The position numbers and the translations under genes were made by a program. A DNA stretch of 64,000 nt, from contig CM066992.1 of the NCBI GenBank assembly GCA_033977485.1, forward strand, positions 100,080,140-100,144,139, given 5' to 3'. The notes beneath the pieces are model-generated. The model ran no database searches. It had not been told where the DNA came from and worked only from the letters and a program-made list of their open reading frames with translations. Shown here in pieces: positions 23,621 to 33,310 of the stretch (position 1 is the stretch's first letter; each line of letters starts with the position of its first letter). Source of the DNA: Hydrangea macrophylla. Lineage: Eukaryota > Streptophyta > Magnoliopsida > Cornales > Hydrangeaceae.

Positions 23621-25024
23621 GAAATTTCAAGTATGGACAAGGGAAAAATATAGAATCTCTTTATATAAATAATTACTGAAAATACAGGGTTTTACAAAAA
23701 TGTATTTAACCCTAAGTGTTACTATTTTTGTTTATTTATTTATTTTTATTTAAACATAAAAACTCGAAACCTTTTTCATGTTTTTTTCTTTTTAATTTGC
23801 AGAGATTTATAATTAATTGAACACTATGCATGCAATTCAGCAAAGGGTAAATTACAAGAACCTCCCATATAATTTCAAAATAAACTGGTCTCCCTTATCA
23901 GAGATAAAACCATATTAATTTTGTCATGCCCGTTCCAGAATTTCATAGTTTAATCATGCATGATATGAAATTTTATGAATTATCATTGATATATGATAAT
24001 TGAGGATAAGTGGTTGACTGCGGTCAACGGTAAGGTGTCAGTAAGGACACGAGAACATGGAAGTTCATATTGCATGGGCATGACTAAATGACATTTATAT
24101 GATTTAAATGTTATTTGACTTTATCTGGTATTTGTTGAATAGTAATTTTATCTGTGTTGTGGGAATTCTAGTAATCTTTGATATCATTATATCATTTTGA
24201 GAACTGTGGTGAGAACATGAGTGATACGTTAATTGAAAAGGTAGGTTGTGTAGAGATTCCACAGAATATAGTTTTCGGACGTTATTTTGGACCCAAACGA
24301 AACCTAATCGAAAACTTTTGAAAATTATAGTTTTCACTCGTAAAGTTACAAAATGGACGTGTGCGAAGTTTCATGGTTGAATGAGAAGTTTTGAGAAACT
24401 TGCGGGGAGGTAAACACAATTTCCGAGAAGTTTCCCTATAAATAGAAGTGGATGAGATTTCATTCTCATCCACAACTTTTATAAATATCTAGAGAGAGGA
24501 GAGAGAAGGGAGATTTGGAGCCAACGGGCTTTGCGACGCCGATCGATGACCGTTCGTCTGTCAGATTTTCTCCAGATTTCAGATTTGAACTCGTGGAGGT
24601 AAGATCTACGTTTTGATACCACTTAGGTCATGTTTGGCCAATTTTTGTAAAGATCTTAATTTTAGACTTTTGGGAAAAACAGGTATAAACTTGTAGGAAT
24701 TGTCTCAAATTTGAAATCCGACGTTTATTTAGCCTCCTAGTCGATCCTTCAAAGTTTGGGGGAAATCGCACGAGGTATGAAGTTCTAACTTATGAAATAT
24801 AGGGAAATACATGTTTTATATTTCGACGACGAAATTGTGATCCGGGCGAAATCCATGTGTTATTAGTAGGCCCGTTAATTATGCACGCGCTAAATTGTGA
24901 AAAGTATGTCTAAATTTACGCGAGCACGTTAAGTTGTCTATGTGGGTCAAAGGGGAGTCTCATACAAATTCATGCCGGAGTAAGCTTCTCGATGTTTGAG
25001 AATTTAGTAGCGACGGCTACTGTG

Positions 25025-25130
25025 CATGGTTGATAGACTTGGACTTGCCATGACACTTGTGGATACAATGGTTGATAGACTTGGACTTGCCATTGGTATC
25101 GCGGTTTAAGGCTTGGACTTGCCGCTACCG
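25025..25130 (+). repeat. Minisatellite with GACTTGGACTTGCC core
   Basis: The core occurs three to four times at 27-60 bp spacing, at the position where the sister LTRs have other minisatellites. Confidence 0.7.
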
Positions 25131-25263
25131 GATGAATGCGTATTTTTCTCCCTAGAGACTATTGTATGATTTATGAGATTAAAGCATGTTTTATCATATA
25201 TTGCATATGTTAGAATTTGTACGCTCAGCATATAGCTGAGCAGTGGAGATGTACTTCATTGCA

Positions 25264-25299
25264 GGTAAGAAGAAGGATAAGAAGAAGCGCGATGAGTGA
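25264..25299 (+). other. Lys-rich mini-frame of the 23.9-kb solo LTR
   Basis: After TCATTGCAG the frame reads GKKKDKKKRDE and a stop. It has the same position and phase as the acidic tails of the sister LTRs but opposite charge. A preceding palindrome (GCTCAGCATATAGCTGAGC) stands where the others have their first hairpin. Confidence 0.45.
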
Positions 25300-25444
25300 G
25301 GCCGATGAACGCGGGGGATATCACCTTTGTATATGTTTTTGTTTAAATCCTAAACTTGTGTAATACCCTGTATTTTGGTATTTTAATGAGACCCGGTATT
25401 TCATTTCTATACTCGTATAAACTTTTCCTTCTTTTTGGTGAATT

Positions 25445-25670
25445 TTAATACCAATCGATTGACATATTCCCAATCGATTGACACTTTTCTGATACCAATC
25501 GATTGATAAGTATCCCAATCGATTGACATTCAACCGACTAAAAGTGATGATGTGTCAACATTTCCAATCGATTGCCATTTATCCCAATCGATTGACATTG
25601 TTTCCAATCGATTGACTACAAATATCTGTTACCAATCGATTGACATAAATCTCAATCGATTGACATAACC
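25445..25670 (+). repeat. CAATCGATTG palindrome array, block 1 (nine copies)
   Basis: Nine copies of the perfect 10-bp palindrome CAATCGATTG, mostly followed by ACA, are spaced roughly 20-60 bp apart. The spacers are not conserved. It lies upstream of the TATA box. Confidence 0.9.
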
Positions 25671-26144
25671 TGAGAAATGTTTTCTTCTTCCTTCAGCTTT
25701 AAACGCGTGGCACTCCCATACCCCTATATATACTCGTCCATTTGTGGCCTTGGGTCACTTTGGCAGCTTGAGAGAGAGAGATATATACCTCTTGTGAGAT
25801 ATATACATATACATACATATATATATCTCTATATCTACATATATATACACACCCTCACACACACTCACTGCCGTGGCAGCTGGGAGGAAGGAGAAGAAGC
25901 AGAAAGAAGAAGAAAGAAGAAGGAGGAGACAGAGAGAGGGTTGGACAGAGAAGAGGAGAAAGAGAGAAAGAGTTTGAAGGTTTCAAGCTTTGAAAACACA
26001 CCCAAACGCACCCTAAGTGAGTTCTAACTCACTTGGTCTCTTTATGTGATGTTTATGCAAGTTATTATGATGTTTAGATGGGTTACATGCATGTAGTGCA
26101 CGTTTATATATGCTGTTTTTACAAACTGCTGGAGAAGACGTAGT

Positions 26145-26312
26145 ACCAATCGATTGACATGATCTCAATCGATTGACATCAGTTGCATCCCAATCGATTG
26201 AATAGGATTTCAATCGATTGACATTGTTCCAATCGATTGACATGTTTCTCAATCGATTGACATAACTTTTGTTCCAATCGATTGAATTTTTGTTCCAATC
26301 GATTGACATGAT
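26145..26312 (+). repeat. CAATCGATTG palindrome array, block 2 (eight copies)
   Basis: Eight more copies of the same palindrome in 165 bp, about 120 bp after the donor-like site. Confidence 0.9.
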
Positions 26313-26614
26313 CAGTACATGGATTCTTTTGCCTGTTTATTTTATAAGAGGTTTAGTTGTTCGATTTCTGATTCGGGATTTCCATTATGCGATTATGGGG
26401 TAGACAGGAGTAATGTGACACCAAAGATTTATGGATAATGAATAAAAAGTAATATGAAGACGTGGGTTGACGTGTTGTTCCTGATATGAGTTCGATATCC
26501 GTTTCTTTTAATCAGAGTAGTCAAGCCACATTGGGAATTGTCATGTGTCGATATAGAATGGAACGTAAGTAGGTTTGGTAAGTTCTGGGAATGGTACGTG
26601 GATGGATGATTGGT

Positions 26615-26945
26615 CATGATATGCTCTTAAAACCGGTGAACCGGACCATGGTTCTTAAAAGCGGTGAGCTGGACCAAGAAGTCTTAAGATAGACTGGATG
26701 ATCTGTGATATGCTCTTAAAAGCGGTGAACCGGACCATGGTTCTTAAAAGCGGTGAGCTGGGATCACTAGTAGATGACGTTGAGTCGTGGCAATAGATTG
26801 ATATGCCTTGTTCGAAACGTTATATCCCTGAAATGCGGTGAACAGGACCATTGTTCTTAAAAGCTGGGGACAGACTGACGTGGAGTCCATGACATGCGGT
26901 GAGCTGTTCATATGCTCTTAAAAGCGATGGACAGAATAAGGCTGT
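26615..26945 (+). repeat. Minisatellite with CTTAAAAGCGGTGA core
   Basis: Words GATATGCTCTTAAAAGCGGTG and GGTTCTTAAAAGCGGTGAG alternate about seven times with growing divergence to the right. Confidence 0.85.
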
Positions 26946-27222
26946 ATCCCTAGAGTTAAACGATTGAGTCTGTTCATGACATCAGAGTCTGTTGAGTTCG
27001 GTATTTGAGTAACAAGACGATAAGGGTCGGTTCATAAGAATGAATAGAAGAACAAGATAAGGTTATTTTATAATAAGATGTTAACTCGTATTTTTATAAG
27101 CTTGTGTTTACTTCAGATAACTGGTACCTCGTTAGTTTATGCTCACTCAGCTCTCAGTAAGCTGACGGCCTTTTTATTGCCTGGACATTCCCCGTCCAGA
27201 ATATCCTGCCCCTTGTTTTACA

Positions 27223-27312
27223 GGTGATGACCAGTACACTGATGACTATTATCCAGAGGAGGGCCCCACCGATGATGGTTACGCCAGGAAGGATTATCCT
27301 TATGCCAGTTGA
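27223..27312 (+). other. Acidic mini-frame of the nested solo LTR
   Basis: After TGTTTTACAG, 29 codons and a stop read GDDQYTDDYYPEEGP at the start and YPYAS at the end. It is rich in Asp, Tyr and Glu. It sits just after two hairpins (AGCTCTCAGTAAGCT and CTGGACATTCCCCGTCCAG). The sister LTRs have the same arrangement. Confidence 0.55.
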
Positions 27313-27779
27313 AGACTGAAGACGTTATAGTTAGATTTAATTTCAGTTGTTCTGTTAATCTTTTGTTAACGGGTACTTGGGCATTTGTTGTCTTCAGACC
27401 TGTTGTGATCCTGTGGACCATACTCTGATAGTTTGTAATAGTTAGCACTTTGTGCTATTTTCAGTTGATTACTGTTGCTTTTCTTTTGGACTAGTACTGC
27501 GTGGTGTGGATTATTAGTGACTTTCACCTGTCATTCCTTATGGACCCATAAAGGAAATTTATTTTTCTCTATTTATGCTGCTCCGGGGCGTGACAACTTG
27601 TGTAAGGATTGTATATTGTAGTATGTTGTAATAGAATCATGGATTAGTTCCGTAGTACCGGAATCTTGTAATTGAACGTCTGTATTTATGTTTTGAATGT
27701 TGGAAATCAGTTATGGTTGGGATTGTTGTTGGTATTGAGAAGCATGTGTTAGTATATTTCATCACAGGGCTGCCAGCAG

Positions 27780-28030
27780 GGGAGCAGTCGACTGGACCCA
27801 GGAGCAGTCGACTGGATCTCGTGTGGTTGAGACACTGTAAGTGATTAATAGAAAAGCAGTCGACTGGACCCCTTCATCAGTCGACTGAACCACTGTTGAT
27901 TTTGACTACTGCTTCTAATAACAGAAAAGCAGTCGACTGGACCTCTGTTGAGGATTTAGGGTTTTAGTTTCTGCCAGGCACAGTCGACTGGACCCTAGTA
28001 CAGTCGACTGGGCAGTCGACTGAACCTCTG
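27780..28030 (+). repeat. CAGTCGACTG palindrome array (eight copies)
   Basis: Eight copies of the perfect palindrome CAGTCGACTG, usually followed by GACC or AACC, lie in 250 bp near the 3' end of the 23.9-kb solo LTR. Confidence 0.9.
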
Positions 28031-28255
28031 TATTTTTGAAATGGATTCTTGTGAACACTCTTGATTGAACAAAATTTTTTTTTAACTCCGATTTCAATGG
28101 ATTTTACAAACTCAGAAGGTAATGTTCCCTAAGTTTTAAATACCCAGGGTTGTTTTGAAGTTCTTTCCGCTGCGTATATTTATATGATTGTTTGGATGAG
28201 CCTTGGTGGCGTGCCACGTATCCTTTTTCCACGCGTAGTGGGATGGGTCGTGACA

Positions 28256-28376
28256 AATTTATCCTCAAAATAAAATTTATGTAATTAAAACTAAATATAA
28301 ACACGTAATGAAATGAAAATTTTGTCGTTACTATATACCCTTAAACGGAATCGGAGGGGAAAAAATTGTTAGTACA

Positions 28377-28416
<40 letters not shown>

Positions 28417-29185
28417 TAATAAGGGCAACGTAGTCATTAAAAATATATATAAAATTAACTGTCAAGTATTTGTGGACTAATAAAAGGGAGGGGAGTGTTA
28501 TACAAGTACTACAAACCTAGAGAGACCTAGAGAGTTTAGTTAATTGTAATTGCCCTCCAAGGTTATTTTTTTCTATAGCTACTAACATATGTAAAAGAGC
28601 AAATGTCTGGGTTTGTGTGCCAATTCTGAAATTAATTCCAATTTTGGCATTTCTCTGTTTGTTTTGTCCTTTACAGTAATTGCATAGTCGGTCAAATACC
28701 ATATTATCCCTTTAGTATATCATAATTACTCGTACATGTGTACAAATTCATAAGGATATATTGATTTGTTAGAGACTAATTCTGTCTTTCAGACAATAAT
28801 TACATTCAAGTCAACTAATAATTACATTCGTGTCAACTTTTGAAATTTTATTTAATATAATAATGAGGATTCAATCAATTTTGGCTTAAATATTTCAAGT
28901 TCAATCAACTTTTTCAACCATAATTACAAATGACTTCATAAAAGTCAACAAAAACAGTTGGTGACATCATATTTACATATAGGTCAATTTTTGTAAGAAT
29001 AATTACAGAATAGTCATCTTTTGGCACAATATTTACATATAGTGGTTGTTTTATCATATTTACATATAGGTCAATTTTTTAGGTACAATTACAAAATGGT
29101 CATCTTCTGGCACAATATTTACATATAGGTCAATTTTTGTAAAAAAAATTACAAAGTGGTCATCTTTATTAATTTGTAAATATTA
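28256..29185. other. Intergenic with a ~60-bp degenerate tandem array
   Basis: No gene is seen. (AT)n(GT)n lies at 28376-28416. From about 28900 to 29165 the words ATTTACATATAGGTCAATTTTT and GTCATCTTYTGGCACAAT recur three to four times as a degenerate array. Confidence 0.7.
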
Positions 29186-29471
29186 CTCCCTCCGTCCCAT
29201 ATTAAGAGTCTCTTTTGGGAATTCCAACTTATTAAGGGGACAAGCTTGATTTTGATGAGATTTTTAACTTTCCAATGTAACCCTTTTTGAAATTCAAAAT
29301 TATAGTGTCACAAAAAAAAATTAAAAAAAAAAGAGAGAGAGAGAAGAGTTGGATATAATAAAGGGCAAATTTGGAAAGTGTGTATTAAAGTACTTTGACT
29401 TTTCAAAGAGGACTCTTAAAATGAGACATCAAAAAATGGCATCAAAGACTCTTAATATGGGATAGAGGGAG
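29186..29471. mobile_element. Stowaway MITE
   Basis: It starts CTCCCTCCGTCCCATATTAA and ends TTAATATGGGATAGAGGGAG, with TA on both sides. The 286-bp body is AT-rich and non-coding. Confidence 0.9.
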
Positions 29472-29683
29472 TAATAAATATGTACTACGTATATACTAAT
29501 GTAATACATTGCCTAAATCAAAAAAAAAAAAGTTATACATTGCCTTGACAGAATTGATTACATATTTATTAATTTCTCAAATATTTATAATGAAAATCAC
29601 TTAATTTCCATTAAAATACTTTCAGTTGTCCAAAAAATATATAGTTTGTCACATAATCGATTATTTGTGAGATATGGATAAAA

Positions 29684-29857
29684 GGGTAATACTTGGGGCA
29701 CAACCTTCATACAACTTTCATACAACCTCCCCAAAAGATGTGTCTATCTCTTTCCTGTGTCACTGTGGGGTCCAGTGACATCACAGGAGAGAGATAGACA
29801 CATCTTTTGGGGAGGTTGTATGAAAGTTGTATGAAGGTTGTGTCCCAAATATTTCTC
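29684..29857. mobile_element. Mutator-like MITE, family M1 copy 1
   Basis: This 174-bp near-perfect foldback starts GGGTAATACTTGGGGCAC and is flanked by the 9-bp duplication TGGATAAAA (29675-29683, 29858-29866). Three relatives lie in the window. Confidence 0.9.
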
Positions 29858-30074
29858 TGGATAAAAATAGACAAACATAATTAGTCCCAAAAAAAATATG
29901 TTGAACAATCGGGCTGAATGACCGACCACGGACAACAAACCCTCGGTCCAATTTGACGGCCGACATCTAACACATGGAGTCTGAAAGCTCATGGTTGTGT
30001 ACTTCTGTGCAATGATGTTGTGGAACCCATGTGTCTGTCTTGGGCCTCTTGGCTCTTGCTTCCTAAACAATAAT

Positions 30075-30255
30075 GCTAGGGACACTCCACAAAGCACACC
30101 CCAAAGCACATCATGCTTTAAATGCATGTACCTTGGGCTGTGGAACTTTTATACACAGGGCCCACATTTTTTTGGGAACCGCTAGAGAAGCCCAAGGTAC
30201 ATGCACACAAAGCATGAGGTGTGCTTTGAGGTGTGCTTTGTGGTGTGTCTCTAGC
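30075..30255. mobile_element. Foldback MITE
   Basis: Long inverted ends start GCTAGGGACACTCCACAAAG and, on the other strand, GCTAGAGACACACCACAAAG. The arms run about 70 bp with CCCAAGGTACATGCA shared inside. No clear target duplication was found. Confidence 0.75.
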
Positions 30256-30329
30256 ACCACTCCTTCCTAAAATGACATCCAATGGCCACGTGGCCTATAC
30301 ACCTAATTTGGTCAAAATGTGAGCTTGGA

Positions 30330-30838
30330 TAGGGGTGGGCATACTTCGGGCCAACTCGAAAAATCGAACCGAAACTGAAATTTTTCAAATTTTGGTTCGG
30401 ATAATAACCGAACCGAAATTATATCAGTTCGAAACCGAACTATTTTAATTAGTATGGTTCGATTTTCGAAAGTAAAAAAAATTTCGGTTCGAAACCGAAT
30501 AACCGAAATTTTAAGAATATATAAAGACTTGTTAGATAAATTAGGGTCATATGATTCATATTGTTAATAAAAAATAGCAAATTAAAAACAGAATCTCAAA
30601 GTGGTGAATCTTTACTAATTTACTATACTTAATTTTACCCAAACAAAATAAAAAAATAAAAAACAAAAAAATAATTTCGGTTGAGTTTCAACCGGAATTT
30701 TCGAACCGAAACCGAAGTTAAATTTCGAAACCGAACCATTTTTTCGAAGTTTATTTCAGTTCGGTTTTCGGTACCAAAATTTTCAACCCGAACCAAAATT
30801 TTCGGTTCGAAACCGAACCGACCGAATGCCCACCCCTA
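30330..30838. mobile_element. hAT-type non-autonomous element
   Basis: Termini are TAGGGGTGGGCA and TGCCCACCCCTA, a perfect 12-bp inverted repeat, with 8-bp duplication AGCTTGGA (30322-30329, 30839-30846). The interior is filled with GGTTCGAAACCGAA-type words in both orientations. Non-coding, 509 bp. Confidence 0.92.
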
Positions 30839-30964
30839 AGCTTGGATAAAGACATATTTCTTGCTTTCTTTTTTTCCGGCCCATGTATCCAATGGCTCTT
30901 GATTTTCGGCTTTTTTTTTTTTTTTTTTTGTGTCACGAAAGACATAATTTTTTTCGGAAATGTC

Positions 30965-31128
30965 AGATGCACAAAAAAAAGTGCACAACGAAGTGCACAA
31001 CCAGTTTAAAATTGTTGGACTTCGTGCTAAAAAATTTGTACACACAAAAAAACAAAAAAATGAGTGTACAAATTTTTCAGCACGAGGTCTAATAAAATAA
31101 AGCAAGTTGTGCATTTCGTTGTGCATCT
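30965..31128. mobile_element. Foldback MITE (AGATGCACAA ends)
   Basis: Inverted arms begin AGATGCACAA and carry GTGCACAACGAAGTGCACAA; a second inner inverted pair is TTTGTACAC. A short poly-T tract precedes it. No clear duplication was found. Confidence 0.65.
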
Positions 31129-31150
31129 ATCATTACTCAATTATAAGTGA

Positions 31151-31332
31151 GAGTAATACTTGGGGCACAACCAAAGCCACAACATTTTGCTCATAACCTC
31201 CATTTTGTGTCTATCTCTCTCCTAGTGGGCACTGTGGGTCACTGGCACTGTGAGACCCATCAAGAGAAAGATAAACACAAAATAAAAATTGTGAACAAAA
31301 TATTATGATTTTGGTTGTGCCCCAAATATTAC
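31151..31332. mobile_element. Mutator-like MITE, family M1 copy 2
   Basis: It starts GAGTAATACTTGGGGCAC and is flanked by ATAAGTGA on both sides (31143-31150, 31333-31340). Its centre has diverged more than the other copies. Confidence 0.85.
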
Positions 31333-31474
31333 ATAAGTGATTTGGTATCATTTTGGTCTCTTGGCAGTTGGCACCACCGAGCTAGGATATAGCTTGACCT
31401 CGATAATAATGATGATGGTGGGGACAGGTTGTCTTTTTTTGATCACTTGATAAAATGAATTCATTTTAGTCATT

Positions 31475-31648
31475 GGGTAATACTTGGAACACAACCTTCA
31501 TACAACTTTTATATAACCTCCCCAAAAGATATGTCTATCTCTTTCCTGTGTCACTGTGGGATCCAGTGACATCACAGGAGAGAGATAGACACATCTTTTG
31601 GGGAGGTTGTATGAAAGTTGTATGAAGGTTGTGTCCCAAATATTACTC
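31475..31648. mobile_element. Mutator-like MITE, family M1 copy 3
   Basis: It is a 174-bp foldback nearly identical to copy 1, with 9-bp duplication TTAGTCATT (31466-31474, 31649-31657). Confidence 0.9.
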
Positions 31649-31816
31649 TTAGTCATTTAAAGTCATCACTGACTCAAACATATATCGGGCTAACAAGTCG
31701 GACCGATGATCGAATTTAATATGTATGTATCTCTTGACATGTGGTGGGTTCTATAATGAAATGTGAAGGGCATCCGAACTAGCCCCTGCGCACTTAGCCA
31801 CTAAGGATGTGGGGCC

Positions 31817-32337
31817 CCTATTGTAGGTACCCTCAAACTCAACACCGACGGGAGCAGCCGAGGAAATCCTGGGAAATGTGGACTTGGTGGCCTCATCAGA
31901 GATGCCTACGGAAGATGGAGAGCATGCTACTATGGATACCTGGGGACCTGCACTAGCCTCTCGGCCGAGCTGCATAGCATCAAAGAAGGACTTACTATAG
32001 CTTATCAAAAAGGCATGGAAAATGTTGTGGTTGAAACTGATTCTCTCACTGCCTGCAACCTTATTCTCAGCCAAGAGAGGAACCATCCCCTTAAGTTGGT
32101 TATCGAAGAATGCAAAAGTTTAATTAAGTTATGTAAAGGTTATATTACTCATGTTCTTAGAGAAGGCAATAGATGTGCTGATACTCTTGCGAATTTTGGG
32201 GCAGATCATATGAACCCGCTCGTTTTGCTCGATACCCCAGTTAGGAAACTTTGTATGCCCCTAATGGCAGATCTTTGTGGTACTAGCTTCCCTCGTGGTA
32301 GTTAGGTTGTTGTGCTTTCCGTTGTACCAAAAAAAAA
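31817..32337 (+). mobile_element. 5'-truncated LINE ending in poly(A), 17-bp target duplication
   Basis: Perfect 17-bp direct repeats ACTAAGGATGTGGGGCC lie at 31800-31816 and 32338-32354. The right end is an A-run directly before the second repeat. The 521-bp body is the RNase H end of a plant L1-type LINE plus a short 3' untranslated tail. Confidence 0.93.
31823..32305 (+). pseudogene. LINE RNase H domain fragment (RVT_3 type)
   Basis: The frame is open for 160 codons and ends in a stop at 32303. It encodes the plant RVT_3-type RNase H found at the C-terminus of L1 LINE ORF2. All four expected acidic positions are visible in order: LNTDGSSRGNPG, SAELHSIKEG, VVVETDSLTA and GNRCADTLAN. The domain removes RNA from RNA-DNA hybrids during retrotransposition. 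Endonuclease and reverse transcriptase were lost by 5' truncation and there is no start codon at the left edge, so the copy is dead. The lack of stops suggests a fairly recent insertion. Confidence 0.9.
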
Positions 32338-32354
32338 ACTAAGGATGTGGGGCC

Positions 32355-33310
32355 TAAGAATAATTACAAATTCTAATGCAATTTGTAAATTCCAAAGAAA
32401 GCACAAGTCCCTATGCATTGAGCATTTCAAGCCCAATCTTCCCCTATATATACACACAATAAGCTCCCATCAAATAAACTCTCCAACAGCCCGATCTCAC
32501 CAACACTCTTCAACAACATTCTAAAAACACATTCACTAGCAATTTCCTTTAAGCACTAGCAATTTCCTTTTAAGCAGGCTACTAATTTTTTGACTTGTGC
32601 GCATTATTATTGTCAAAAAAATCTATAATTATAGTACTTTCCTATTAGTTTTTTTTTTCAACAATCTGTATACAATAGAAATCAAATCGTACATCACACA
32701 CACACACAATCGAGCTATCTCTGGCACACCCGAAGCAAACAAAAGTGCAAAACACAATCGCAGTAAGAATTTGCCAAAGGATGCCCCAAAGTTTCTAATC
32801 TCTAGTCTCGACATGTATAGCATGAGTCGAAAAAGAGGAAAATATAGAAAAGAGAACTGAAAAGCTCAGTGTGTACATAGATAATTAGATACACTCGGGG
32901 TCATATCATTCATTCAATCATGTAAGAAACTCTGTATGAATCTACTTTTTTCTACAACTTGAAAATCTCTACTTTTAATCTCCTATGAATTTTGTAGCAA
33001 AAAACTCCCAGAAAATAAGAGATGTATGAGAATATCTACAATAGCATCAGTTTGGGAATGCCTAAAAGACTAAAATATGATCGTGTTTAAACTAAGTATT
33101 ACTTTTTGCTTGGTTTTTATAATTAAAAGAAAAAAAGAGCATTGTATTGATTTGACAAAAATCAATTCTTGGATTATTTTTAAGTCAGACACTTTTATTA
33201 ACTAATACTAAGAAAATAGCTATACAAACACCAAATTATTTTGACATTAAAATCAATTCTTTTCTAAATTATAAATTATACAAAGTTAGTTTTGGTAATA
33301 CCCAAACAAC
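32355..33310. other. Intergenic, no gene seen
   Basis: AT-rich sequence. Its short frames have no recognisable motif. A duplicated CACTAGCAATTTCCTTT occurs near 32535 and 32557. Confidence 0.6.

Larger units (their letters stand above)
8589..23696 (-). mobile_element. Outer solo LTR (about 2.4 kb net), host of a nested cluster
   Basis: The plus strand begins TGTCACGCCTCAG and ends GGGTTTTACA, so the LTR reads TGTAAAACCC to GGCGTGACA on the minus strand. The 5-bp target duplication AAAAT is at 8584-8588 and 23697-23701. Two later insertions (8981-19421 and 20243-22519) split it into three pieces, and removing them leaves about 2.4 kb. In minus-strand order it shows a TATA box (23328-23335), a donor-like AAGTGAGT at about 23040, palindromic TCGATCGATTGA words, a minisatellite, two hairpins at about 19460-19525, and a short acidic frame ending at 8879. 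There is no internal coding domain, so it is read as a solo LTR. Ty3/gypsy Tekay/Del affinity is inferred from length and termini only. Confidence 0.85.
25359..27595 (+). mobile_element. Nested solo LTR (2237 bp)
   Basis: It starts TGTAATACCCTG and ends CCGGGGCGTGACA. The duplication ACTTG is at 25354-25358 and 27596-27600. The internal order is a CAATCGATTG array, a TATA box (about 25725-25732), CTAAGTGAGTTCTAACTCAC at about 26010 (a donor-like site inside a perfect small inverted repeat), a second CAATCGATTG array, a CTCTTAAAAGCGGTGA minisatellite, two hairpins (27145-27200), and the mini-frame (27223-27312). It is the best preserved member and serves as the reference for the layout. Confidence 0.9.
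23922..28255 (+). mobile_element. Solo LTR (about 2.1 kb net) hosting a nested solo LTR
   Basis: It starts TGTCATGCCCGTTCC and ends GGGTCGTGACA. The duplication AATTT is at 23917-23921 and 28256-28260. A TATAAATA box lies at 24437-24444, a donor-like GAGGTAAG at about 24597, a GACTTGGACTTGCC minisatellite at 25025-25125, and a short Lys-rich frame at 25264-25299. A second solo LTR (25359-27595) is inserted after that. The rest (27596-28255) carries the CAGTCGACTG array. There is no internal coding region. Confidence 0.87.

Noticed and set aside
23922..27600. Reading the TGTCATGCCC and CGGGGCGTGACA ends as terminal inverted repeats of a DNA transposon
   Set aside because: Ends follow the TG...CA rule and every duplication is exactly 5 bp, as for LTR integration; the inverted likeness is limited to about 11 bp.
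25445..28030. Arrays of short palindromes with unequal spacers, superficially CRISPR-like
   Set aside because: Units are only 10-14 bp, spacers vary widely, the setting is a plant solo LTR, and no cas genes exist. They are annotated as LTR-internal repeats.
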